A DNA stretch of 64,000 bases from Flavobacterium sp. UBA6721 (GTDB lineage: Bacteria; Bacteroidota; Bacteroidia; Flavobacteriales; Flavobacteriaceae), in contig DKIJ01000011.1 of assembly GCA_002454195.1 (NCBI GenBank), positions 1-64,000 of the forward strand, read 5' to 3'. This document shows, piece by piece, positions 48,434 to 55,875 of the stretch. The notes below the pieces were generated by a model, which was given only the letters and a program-made list of their open reading frames with translations, had not been told where the DNA came from and did no database searches. The stretch's first letter is position 1. Each line of letters begins with the position of its first letter. Position numbers and translations under genes: made by a program.

Positions 48434-51190
48434 TTAGAATTTGTAGTTTAATGATAAACTGAAATTTGAACCTATTTTGTAGGAGCTTGCCAGAATGTCT
48501 GCTGCTTTAACATTAGGAGCTTTGCTTTGTTCTGCTACTCTTCTGTAAGCTGGGTTTAAGATGTTTTTGTAAGCTAATCCAAGTTTTAAATTTTTAGTCA
48601 AATTAGATTTTAATATAAAATCTAATCGGTTAATTGCTTTATCAATAAGGTTTCCTCTTTCTTGAGTTCCAATTACAGCCAATTTATCTGACACATAAGC
48701 ATAAGTTAATGTTGCAGTAATGTCTCTATTTTCTTTGAATTCTTTTGTGAATGATAAATCTGCATTGGCTAAGAAATCAGAAGCTCCAGAAAGTTTAGAG
48801 TTTTTAAATGTGAAGTTAGCACCAAATCCATTTTCGATTACAACTTTATTATTGCTTAAATCTTGATCTTGATACATGTAAGAACCATTAAAACCAAAAG
48901 CAAGTTTTTGTTGTAAATTATTTTCATCTGTTTTTTCAAAAATGTTTTTTCTAAATTCTAATTCAACTCCAGTTACAACAGCTTTTTCTCCTGTGTTTGC
49001 ATAAGTGATGTTTCCAGAAGATGAATTAGTGAACATTTCATTAATTGGATTTTGAATTAATTTTCCAAAAGCAGTTACCGAAACTAGTTCATCTGATTTT
49101 GGAAATAATTCCCAGCTCAAGTCGGCATTATAGTTTGTGGAAGCATACAATTTATCATTCCCTTCATAACTTTGTCCCACTTCTTGAAAAAGAATTTTTA
49201 CTTTTTCTTTAAATTGCGGCAATGTATAGGTGTTACTCGCAGCAAATTTTAAGTTTTGTTTTTCGTTCAATTTGTATTTAGCAATTACACTTGGTAAAAA
49301 TTTTACTGGAGCGTAAGTTCTGCCTGTTCCATCTGGAGCATCTAAACTTACATAGTATACATATTGCTCAATTTGTTCAAATCTACCACCTAAAATAACT
49401 GATAGTCTATCTGTGAAATCATATTTTACATTTCCAAAAACAGAGTGAATATTTAAATGTCCATTATAATATTGTGAAAGTTCACTTGAACTATCTCCAT
49501 TAGATAGATCAAAGTAAGTACTACTTAAATATAGATCTGTGTTGTTGAAACCTTCGATAGGAAATACAGTTTTATTGGTTTCTGGGAAAAAAGAATATTG
49601 TAACGAATTAAAATCTACATTTTTTATTTTTCCAGAATAACCTAAGGTTGCTTTTCCTCTAAATTCGTCTTCTTTTTTTCCAAAATTATAACTTGCAGAA
49701 AGGTTAGCAGATAATTCGTTTTCAGTTAAATTTTGATAGTATCTATGGTTGTTGATACTAGAGTTTTTAAAAAAAGAGTAAACAGTTGAGCCGTCTTCTA
49801 CAGGTACAAATGTGTTTTGCATACGATCTGGAATCGTATTGTCAAGCATGCTGTATCCTATAGCCCAATTTGTACTCCATCTCTCGTTTAGTTCGTGTTT
49901 ACCTAACAATTGATTTAAAATCAATTGTGTTTTGTCAAATGTTCCACGTTTGATGAATCCTACAGGGTCATTTCCTGGGAATTCAATGTTTTTTCCGTCA
50001 TATTCACTATAATCTTGCGAAGTTGAGTTTAAGAATAAAGTAGTGAACAATAATGTGTTTTTTGTGTCAATTTTGTAATTAGCACTACCCATTACGGTAG
50101 TGTTAGTGTTGTATTTGTATGATTTTCTAAAGAAATCGCTATTTGCTAAACCTTGAGCAGTAATATTTGTTTTGTAAACACCTTCATTGTATTTGTTATC
50201 ATTATCAAATGAAGCTGTAATAAATGTTCCAATGCTTCCATTCTGTCCCACGTTGAATTTTTTTCCTCCTGATAATGAAAAGCTGTTGTTAAGAGTGTAT
50301 TTTCTTTCCTGTCTGTCCCAACTTGTTGTGAAATTGTATGGTAATAGTGGGTTGTTTGGTGCAGTAACTTTTTTAAAGCCTAAATATGATGGGCCATCTT
50401 GTAAGTAAAAATTATCTAATTTTACTACATTACTATTACTGCCTAATCCTAGGCCTAATTCTACAAATGGATTACCACTCATTTTTTTAGAAACTATATC
50501 AACATTAGCTCCAGCAAAATCAGCATAATTTTGAGATTCAAAAGTTTTACTGATACCAATTGATTCTACAATGTCTGTTGTAAAAATATCCAAAAGGATG
50601 TTTTTGTTTGATGGATTGTTTGATGGTAATGGTAATCCATTTAATGTAGTTACATTATAACGATCACCTAAACCTCTTACGAATACGCTTCCCGAACCTT
50701 CTTGTTTTGTGATACCACTTACTTTGGTCACAGCAGAAGCTACATCACTAACTCCTTTTCTTGATAGTTCTTGAGCTCCAATAGCTTGTTTTATTTCTAC
50801 AGCATTTTTTTGTTCTAACAATAAAGCTGTTTCTTTTTGACGGTTAACTGTAGAGGTGATGACAACATCTTTAAGTGCATAAGCCCCAGAAGATAAAGCC
50901 TGATCTAATACTAATTTTTCACCGGCAGCTATCTTTATAGCTACTTCTTTAGGTTCGTAGCCTACAAATGTAAACTGTACTACATAACTTCCAGGAGCAA
51001 TACTAATAGTGTATTTTCCTTCTATATCTGTAGTAGCACTAATTTGAGTTCCTTTTATAAAAACATTGGCAAATGGTAATGTCTCATTATTAGAATCCTT
51101 GTCTGTTATTACTCCTGAAATCGTACCTTTACCTTGTGCAAAACTCAATGCAGTAATAAAAAATGTTAAAATGATAAATCTAATTTTCAT
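48434..51190 (-). CDS. TonB-dependent receptor with CarboxypepD_reg-like domain
   Basis: A 918-residue outer-membrane transporter. Signal peptide (1-19), carboxypeptidase-regulatory-like domain (about 21-105, GTISGVITDKDSNNETLPFANVFIKGT), plug (about 118-240, with GSGSVFVRGLGDRYNVTTLNGLPL), then a 22-strand barrel ending in SLNYKF. It lacks a SusD partner but is next to a surface lipoprotein gene with the same promoter type. The PhoB-type site at 51237-51253 and divergent phoBR suggest import of phosphate-containing compounds. The substrate is not known. Confidence 0.9.
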   Translation of the reverse strand: MKIRFIILTFFITALSFAQGKGTISGVITDKDSNNETLPFANVFIKGTQISATTDIEGKYTISIAPGSYVVQFTFVGYEPKEVAIKIAAGEKLVLDQALSSGAYALKDVVITSTVNRQKETALLLEQKNAVEIKQAIGAQELSRKGVSDVASAVTKVSGITKQEGSGSVFVRGLGDRYNVTTLNGLPLPSNNPSNKNILLDIFTTDIVESIGISKTFESQNYADFAGANVDIVSKKMSGNPFVELGLGLGSNSNVVKLDNFYLQDGPSYLGFKKVTAPNNPLLPYNFTTSWDRQERKYTLNNSFSLSGGKKFNVGQNGSIGTFITASFDNDNKYNEGVYKTNITAQGLANSDFFRKSYKYNTNTTVMGSANYKIDTKNTLLFTTLFLNSTSQDYSEYDGKNIEFPGNDPVGFIKRGTFDKTQLILNQLLGKHELNERWSTNWAIGYSMLDNTIPDRMQNTFVPVEDGSTVYSFFKNSSINNHRYYQNLTENELSANLSASYNFGKKEDEFRGKATLGYSGKIKNVDFNSLQYSFFPETNKTVFPIEGFNNTDLYLSSTYFDLSNGDSSSELSQYYNGHLNIHSVFGNVKYDFTDRLSVILGGRFEQIEQYVYYVSLDAPDGTGRTYAPVKFLPSVIAKYKLNEKQNLKFAASNTYTLPQFKEKVKILFQEVGQSYEGNDKLYASTNYNADLSWELFPKSDELVSVTAFGKLIQNPINEMFTNSSSGNITYANTGEKAVVTGVELEFRKNIFEKTDENNLQQKLAFGFNGSYMYQDQDLSNNKVVIENGFGANFTFKNSKLSGASDFLANADLSFTKEFKENRDITATLTYAYVSDKLAVIGTQERGNLIDKAINRLDFILKSNLTKNLKLGLAYKNILNPAYRRVAEQSKAPNVKAADILASSYKIGSNFSLSLNYKF

Positions 51191-51208
51191 GTTTTGTTAA
51201 ATTTTTTG

Positions 51209-51253
51209 CAAAGAAATGGTAGCTTTGTAAAGTTCATGTTAATCACTTGTTAC
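51209..51253 (-). promoter_or_regulatory. PhoB-type promoter of the TonB receptor gene
   Basis: On the minus strand: GTAACA (51248-51253), TTAACA (51237-51242) and TTTACA (51226-51231), all at 11-bp steps. Exactly 20 bp separate TTAACA from the -7 box TTTCTTTG (51209-51216). A fourth related hexamer (GCAACA) lies 11 bp further upstream. The predicted leader is about 13 nt. Confidence 0.7.
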
Positions 51254-51313
51254 GATTATGTTGCTCCAGTATTACTAAATTGTTATCTCTTTAAATTACG
51301 GTTAACACGACTT

Positions 51314-51341
51314 TTGGGCTGTTTTTTTATTATTACATTTA
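51314..51341 (+). promoter_or_regulatory. Candidate phoB promoter (TTG-N17-TACATTTA)
   Basis: A -33 TTG (51314-51316) and a near-consensus -7 box TACATTTA (51334-51341), 27 bp before the phoB ATG. TTAAAT-N5-TTAACA (51291-51307) lies just upstream but does not have the 20-bp spacing of the four PhoB-type promoters. Confidence 0.5.
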
Positions 51342-51367
51342 CATCGCAAAAGAAAATTTGCTAGATT

Positions 51368-52054
51368 ATGAAAAAGAAAAACACGAAGATTTTATTGGTT
51401 GATGACGAACCGGATATTTTAGAAATTGTTGGTTATAACCTTACTCAAGAGGGCTACCAAATTGTTACAGCTTCTAATGGGAAAGAAGCTATAGCTAAGG
51501 CCAAAAAAGAATTGCCAGACCTTATTATTATGGATGTGATGATGCCGGAAATGGACGGTATGGAAGCATGTGAAAACATTCGAAACATTCCTGAGTTGAG
51601 CGAGGTGATTATTACTTTCCTTACAGCAAGAAGTGAAGACTATTCTCAAGTGGCAGGATTTGATGCCGGAGCCGATGATTATATTACCAAACCTATTAAA
51701 CCAAAATTATTGGTGAGTAAGGTAAAAGCTTTATTGCGAAGACTTAAAGAATCAGGTGAGCAAGACAGTGAAACTTTGAATGTAGGTGGAATCGAAATTA
51801 ATCGTGAGGAATATAAAATTATTAAAGACGATGTTGAGATTGCGTTACCTAGAAAGGAATTTGAATTATTCTATTTATTAGCTTCAAAACCTGGAAAAGT
51901 ATTTAAAAGAGATGAGATTTTAGATAAGGTTTGGGGCAACGAGGTTGTAGTAGGAGGAAGAACAATAGATGTTCATATTAGAAAGCTTCGCGAGAAAATA
52001 GGTGATGACCTTTTTAAAACTATAAAAGGAGTAGGTTATAAGTTTGAAGTATAA
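51368..52054 (+). CDS. phoB: Phosphate regulon response regulator
   Basis: A 228-residue OmpR/PhoB-type response regulator. The receiver domain (about 6-122) has the acidic pair Asp12-Asp13, phosphoacceptor Asp56 in IIMDVMMPEMDG, the Thr of FLTARSED and the Lys of ITKPIKP. The winged-helix DNA-binding domain (about 135-228) ends in GGRTIDVHIRKLREKIGDDLFKTIKGVGYKF. All switch residues are present. It is followed 47 bp downstream by the phoR kinase gene and stands between Pho-type outer-membrane genes and the pst operon, which justifies phoB. Confidence 0.93.
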   Translation: MKKKNTKILLVDDEPDILEIVGYNLTQEGYQIVTASNGKEAIAKAKKELPDLIIMDVMMPEMDGMEACENIRNIPELSEVIITFLTARSEDYSQVAGFDAGADDYITKPIKPKLLVSKVKALLRRLKESGEQDSETLNVGGIEINREEYKIIKDDVEIALPRKEFELFYLLASKPGKVFKRDEILDKVWGNEVVVGGRTIDVHIRKLREKIGDDLFKTIKGVGYKFEV

Positions 52055-52101
52055 CATATATATGTATATTTACTACAGTATAATCAAGAACAATTTATTA
52101 A

Positions 52102-53217
52102 ATGAAAATTAGCTTTAAAAAAACATATAAGTTCGCCATTAAGTCGGCATTTTATATTAGTGTTTTTTCTACTGCCTTTGTTCTTTTTTTAGCAATGCTT
52201 ATTTTTAATACTAGTCCTAAAAGCTTATGGACTTTTGGGATAGTATTTGTATTTGTAATTTATCTCTTTTCCTTTTTGGTGTTACAATATCGTGTAGAGA
52301 AATTTATTTACAGAAGAGTAAAGAAAATTTACGACGATGTTTCTCTCCTAGAATCTAGTACACTTATTAATCAGCCTATCACAACGGATATGGAAACTTT
52401 AACACGTGAAGTGAAGAAGTTTGCCACAGATAAGAAACTAGAAATCGAAATGCTACAAGTTCGTGAGGAATACCGAAGAGAGTTCTTAGGAAATATTTCT
52501 CATGAATTAAAAACACCTCTTTTTACCGTTCAAGGATATATTTCTACCTTGCTTGACGGAGCGATGGAAGACAAAACAATTCGTAAAAAATATTTAAAAC
52601 GTGCCGACAAAGGTGTAGAACGTCTTATATATATAGTAGAAGATTTGGATATGATTACCAAATTAGAGTCGGGAGATTTGAATTTGGATATTACTGAATT
52701 TGATATTGTCGAATTAATTCGAAATGTTTTTGACTTGTTAGAAATGAAAGCCGACAAGAAAAAAATTACCCTTTGTTTCGAAAACGAGTACATCCGTCCT
52801 AATTTTGTAAAAGCAGATAAAGATAGAATTCAGCAAGTGATTGAAAACTTGATTGTAAATTCTATTAAGTATGGTAAAAAAGACGGGACAACAGAAGTGG
52901 CAGTGGTCAATTTGACTAAAGAAAAAGTGTTAGTTCGAATTACTGACGATGGTGAAGGAATTGAAAAACAAAATATCCCAAGGCTATTTGAGCGTTTTTA
53001 TCGTGTAAACAAGAGCGGGTCTAGAGCCGAAGGAGGTTCTGGTTTAGGATTGGCTATTGTAAAACACATCATCGAAGCCCATAAAGAAAAGATTTATGTG
53101 GAAAGTGAATTTGGAGTTGGTTCTGAGTTTTCTTTTACAATTGAAAAAGCAGTTAAAAAAGAACAGGAAAAACAAAAACAAGAAGAAATTATTATCGAGG
53201 ACGAAGACGAAGAGTAG
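52102..53217 (+). CDS. phoR: Phosphate regulon sensor histidine kinase
   Basis: A 371-residue membrane kinase. Two spans (about 12-36 and 44-62) are joined by a short loop only, so there is no periplasmic sensor domain. The HisKA domain holds the phosphoacceptor His134 in NISHELKTPL (131-140). The ATPase domain has the N box (NLIVNSIKYG), G1 (DDGEGIE), the F box region and G2 (GSGLGLAIVKHI). A Lys/Glu-rich acidic tail ends the protein. With no obvious sensor, it probably receives its signal through the Pst-PhoU complex, as in E. coli. Confidence 0.93.
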   Translation: MKISFKKTYKFAIKSAFYISVFSTAFVLFLAMLIFNTSPKSLWTFGIVFVFVIYLFSFLVLQYRVEKFIYRRVKKIYDDVSLLESSTLINQPITTDMETLTREVKKFATDKKLEIEMLQVREEYRREFLGNISHELKTPLFTVQGYISTLLDGAMEDKTIRKKYLKRADKGVERLIYIVEDLDMITKLESGDLNLDITEFDIVELIRNVFDLLEMKADKKKITLCFENEYIRPNFVKADKDRIQQVIENLIVNSIKYGKKDGTTEVAVVNLTKEKVLVRITDDGEGIEKQNIPRLFERFYRVNKSGSRAEGGSGLGLAIVKHIIEAHKEKIYVESEFGVGSEFSFTIEKAVKKEQEKQKQEEIIIEDEDEE

Positions 53218-53239
53218 TCTTTATTTCCTTTTTTAATAC

Positions 53240-53270
53240 CAAAGGCGTAGTTATAAACTACGCCTTTTTT
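53240..53270 (+). terminator. phoR terminator
   Basis: Arms AAAGGCGTAGTT / AACTACGCCTTT with an A/T loop and a T-run of six. Confidence 0.88.
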
Positions 53271-53340
53271 GTTGTTTTTATTCAAAATCCAAGCCAATTT
53301 ATCGTTTTTCAGAATTATGTTTTTTTCGGCTTTTGTCCAA

Positions 53341-53358
53341 TGTTAATTTAATGTTAAC
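53341..53358 (-). promoter_or_regulatory. Perfect TTAACA-N5-TTAACA pair, apparently orphan
   Basis: On the minus strand, two perfect TTAACA hexamers at an 11-bp step, the best match to the proposed PhoB box, in the 53218-53552 gap. No -7 box is seen 20 bp downstream on that strand. It lies about 180 bp upstream of the predicted porin transcript start and could serve as a distal PhoB site. Confidence 0.5.
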
Positions 53359-53473
53359 TAAAAATAACTCCTTCAAGGCTTGAATTTGTTGGGCTTTCTC
53401 ATATTGGTAAAATAAATTCTCACATTAAAAAGTAGCTAATGTGAACAAATGTTTACGTTAAGTTCTCTTTATG

Positions 53474-53518
53474 ATAACTCACACTTAATATTAGAGATAA
53501 AGTTTAATATTAGGTTTG
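53474..53518 (+). promoter_or_regulatory. PhoB-type promoter of the porin gene
   Basis: ATAACT (53474-53479), TTAATA (53485-53490) and GATAAA (53496-53501), all at 11-bp steps. The central hexamer ends exactly 20 bp before the -7 box TAGGTTTG (53511-53518). TTTACG lies 22 bp further upstream. The predicted leader is about 29 nt. The rest of the 53218-53552 gap shows no gene. Confidence 0.6.
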
Positions 53519-53552
53519 CATAAAAATAATATAATATTGATTTAAAGTTAAA

Positions 53553-54845
53553 ATGAAAAAATATTTATTTACAGGTTTGCTATTTGTTTCGTTTTTAATG
53601 AATGCGCAAGAGGTTGATAAGGTGGCAGTGGCGAAAGAGGTAGTTCGTGTACTGGATTCGATAAATAAAGTTAAGGTTGCTCAAGAAAATGCAAAGCCTA
53701 AAAAAGAACACTGGTATGATAACATCGGTTTAAGAGGTTATGTACAAGTACGTTACAATGGTTTGTTGTCTACTAACGATAAAGTAGCTTGTGATCAATG
53801 TGATAAATCATGGGGGACAACTTCAACAGCTCCAGATGCAAAATCAAATAATGGGTTTTTTATTAGACGTGCACGTTTAGTATTTTCGGGTCAAATTCAT
53901 CCTAATGTATACATTTATATTCAGCCAGATTTAGCTAGTTCGCCTGCATCAGGAGTGAATCATTTTATGCAAATTAGAGATGCTTATTTTGATTTGTCAT
54001 TTGATAAAAAAAGAGAATTTAGAGTTCGTTTAGGGCAAAGTAAAGTGCCTTATGGTTTTGAAAACATGCAATCAAGTCAAAACAGATTGACTTTGGATCG
54101 TAACGATGCGTTAAATAGTGCTGTTGCAAATGAGCGTGATTTAGGGGCTTTTTTCTATTGGGCACCAAGCGAAGTTAGAGAGCGTTTTGCAATGTTAGTT
54201 AAAGATGGTTATAAAGGTTCTGGAGATTATGGTGTATTTGCATTAGGGGCGTATAATGGTCAAACAGCTAATAAGTCTGAAGGAAATAGAAATTTACACG
54301 TAGTTACAAGATTGAGTTATCCTTTTGTTATTGGTGATCAAATTATTGAGCCAGGAATTCAGGCTTACACAGGAAAATGGGCTTTTGGTAGCGAACTTTC
54401 TACAGGTGTGACTACAGCTAATAAACTAAATACATTAGATCAAAGAGCTGCTGCTTCTTTTATTTTGTATCCAAAACCATTTGGAGTACAAGCAGAGTAT
54501 AATATTGGTAAAGGGCCTCGCTATAATAAAGTAACAAATTCTGTTGATGTTTCACATCTAGAAGGAGGTTATGTGACTTTGAACTACAAATGGGATTTGC
54601 CTAAGCATCACTTATTGTATCCTTTTGCTAAATTCCAATATTATAATGGAGGTAAAAAGTTTGAAAAAGATGCCAGAAGCTATGTAGTGAGGGATTACGA
54701 ATTAGGTTTAGAGTGGCAACCATTCAAAGCATTTGAGTTAGTAGCGGAATGGGTTATTGCCGATCGTACTTTTGAAGATAGTGGATTAAAAAATAACAGA
54801 CAAAAAGGTAATTTGTTGAGACTTCAGGCTCAGTTTAACTTCTAA
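53553..54845 (+). CDS. Phosphate-selective porin (OprP/OprO family)
   Basis: A 430-residue outer-membrane porin. The signal peptide is 1-19 (YLFTGLLFVSFLMNAQ). A short helical N-terminal linker (KVAVAKEVVRVLDSINKVKV) leads into the barrel, with GLRGYVQVRYNGLL, IRRARLVFSGQIHPNVYIYIQPDL, and the strand FRVRLGQSKVPYGFENMQSSQNRLTLDRNDAL typical of Porin_O_P. Channels of this family pass phosphate and polyphosphate, though Bacteroidota members can have wider selectivity. It precedes pstS by 104 bp and has its own PhoB-type promoter. Confidence 0.85.
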   Translation: MKKYLFTGLLFVSFLMNAQEVDKVAVAKEVVRVLDSINKVKVAQENAKPKKEHWYDNIGLRGYVQVRYNGLLSTNDKVACDQCDKSWGTTSTAPDAKSNNGFFIRRARLVFSGQIHPNVYIYIQPDLASSPASGVNHFMQIRDAYFDLSFDKKREFRVRLGQSKVPYGFENMQSSQNRLTLDRNDALNSAVANERDLGAFFYWAPSEVRERFAMLVKDGYKGSGDYGVFALGAYNGQTANKSEGNRNLHVVTRLSYPFVIGDQIIEPGIQAYTGKWAFGSELSTGVTTANKLNTLDQRAAASFILYPKPFGVQAEYNIGKGPRYNKVTNSVDVSHLEGGYVTLNYKWDLPKHHLLYPFAKFQYYNGGKKFEKDARSYVVRDYELGLEWQPFKAFELVAEWVIADRTFEDSGLKNNRQKGNLLRLQAQFNF

Positions 54846-54882
54846 TTTATAGGTAATTAGGTAGCTTTTTAATAAAACAAAC

Positions 54883-54927
54883 ATAATGTTAACTTAACAT
54901 TGGCAGGAGGTATATAGGATACTTTTG
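54883..54927 (+). promoter_or_regulatory. PhoB-type promoter of pstS
   Basis: TTAACA (54894-54899) ends exactly 20 bp before the -7 box TACTTTTG (54920-54927). The hexamer 11 bp upstream (ATAATG) is a weaker match. The site is also a perfect palindrome, ATGTTAA-C-TTAACAT (54886-54900). The predicted leader is about 17 nt. Confidence 0.65.
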
Positions 54928-54949
54928 TGCTAAATTAAAAACAATAAAA

Positions 54950-55783
54950 ATGAAAAAATCAAATTTAAAATTATACGCTCTTTTAGCAGTAATAATGACT
55001 GTTGGTTTATCTTTTACAGCTTTGAAAAAAATCACTGTAAAAGGGTCAGATACTATGGTAATTTTGTCTCAAAAATGGGCGGAAGTTTATATGGCTAAAC
55101 ATCCTGGTACCGTAATTCAGGTTACAGGTGGAGGTTCTGGAGTAGGTTTGGCTGCTTTGTTAAATGGATCTACAGAAATTGCTAATGCAAGTCGTCCAAT
55201 AAAACCGGCTGAGGTTCAAAAATTGAAAGAGAAATTTAAAACAGCAGGTATTGAAATTCCATGTGCAAAAGATGGTTTATCTGTGTTTTTAAATAAAGGA
55301 AATAAAGTTTCTGAATTATCTATTCAGCAATTAGGAGCTATTTTTTCTGGTAAAATTACAAACTGGAAAGAAGTAGGTGGAGATGATGCTAAGATTCGTT
55401 TGTATGGAAGAGAAAGTAGTTCAGGAACTTTTGAGTTCTTTAGAGAGCATGTAGTAAATGGTGATTTTGCTGCTAATGTACAAACATTGCCTGGTACTGC
55501 TGCGATTGTAAATGCTGTTGCTAAAGATAAATATTCAATTGGTTACGGTGGAGCTGCTTATGCAGAAGGTGTTAAAGACTGTAAAGTGAAAAAAGATGCT
55601 AAAAGTAAAGGTGTATTACCAACTGCTGCTACTATCAAAAATAAAACATATCCAATTTCAAGATACTTATTTATGTATTTGAAATCGAAACCAACTGGCG
55701 AAACAAAAGCATTTATTGATTGGATTTTAAGCCCAGAGGGACAAAAATTAGTTGTTGAAACTGGTTATTTTCCAGTAAAATAA
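54950..55783 (+). CDS. pstS: Phosphate ABC transporter, substrate-binding protein
   Basis: A 277-residue periplasmic phosphate-binding protein. The signal peptide (about 1-23) lacks a lipobox, so it is soluble. Phosphate-contacting segments are GSDTM (32-36), GGGSGVG, NASRPIK and GRESSSGTFEFF. The length is short for E. coli PstS but normal for this lineage. It is the first gene of the pst operon and is followed by a stable intercistronic hairpin. Confidence 0.94.
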   Translation: MKKSNLKLYALLAVIMTVGLSFTALKKITVKGSDTMVILSQKWAEVYMAKHPGTVIQVTGGGSGVGLAALLNGSTEIANASRPIKPAEVQKLKEKFKTAGIEIPCAKDGLSVFLNKGNKVSELSIQQLGAIFSGKITNWKEVGGDDAKIRLYGRESSSGTFEFFREHVVNGDFAANVQTLPGTAAIVNAVAKDKYSIGYGGAAYAEGVKDCKVKKDAKSKGVLPTAATIKNKTYPISRYLFMYLKSKPTGETKAFIDWILSPEGQKLVVETGYFPVK

Positions 55784-55801
55784 TAAAATGATAAATAATA
55801 C

Positions 55802-55836
55802 TATCCTTTATCGGCTATACTACCCGATAAAGGATA
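55802..55836 (+). promoter_or_regulatory. Intercistronic hairpin after pstS
   Basis: A perfect 12-bp stem, TATCCTTTATCG / CGATAAAGGATA, without a T-run, between pstS and pstC. It may be a leaky terminator or a 3' stabiliser that keeps pstS mRNA above pstCAB, as is usual for binding-protein genes of ABC importers. Confidence 0.7.
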
Positions 55837-55875
55837 TGTTGTATTTATAAATTAATGAATTTTTAATTATTCAAA

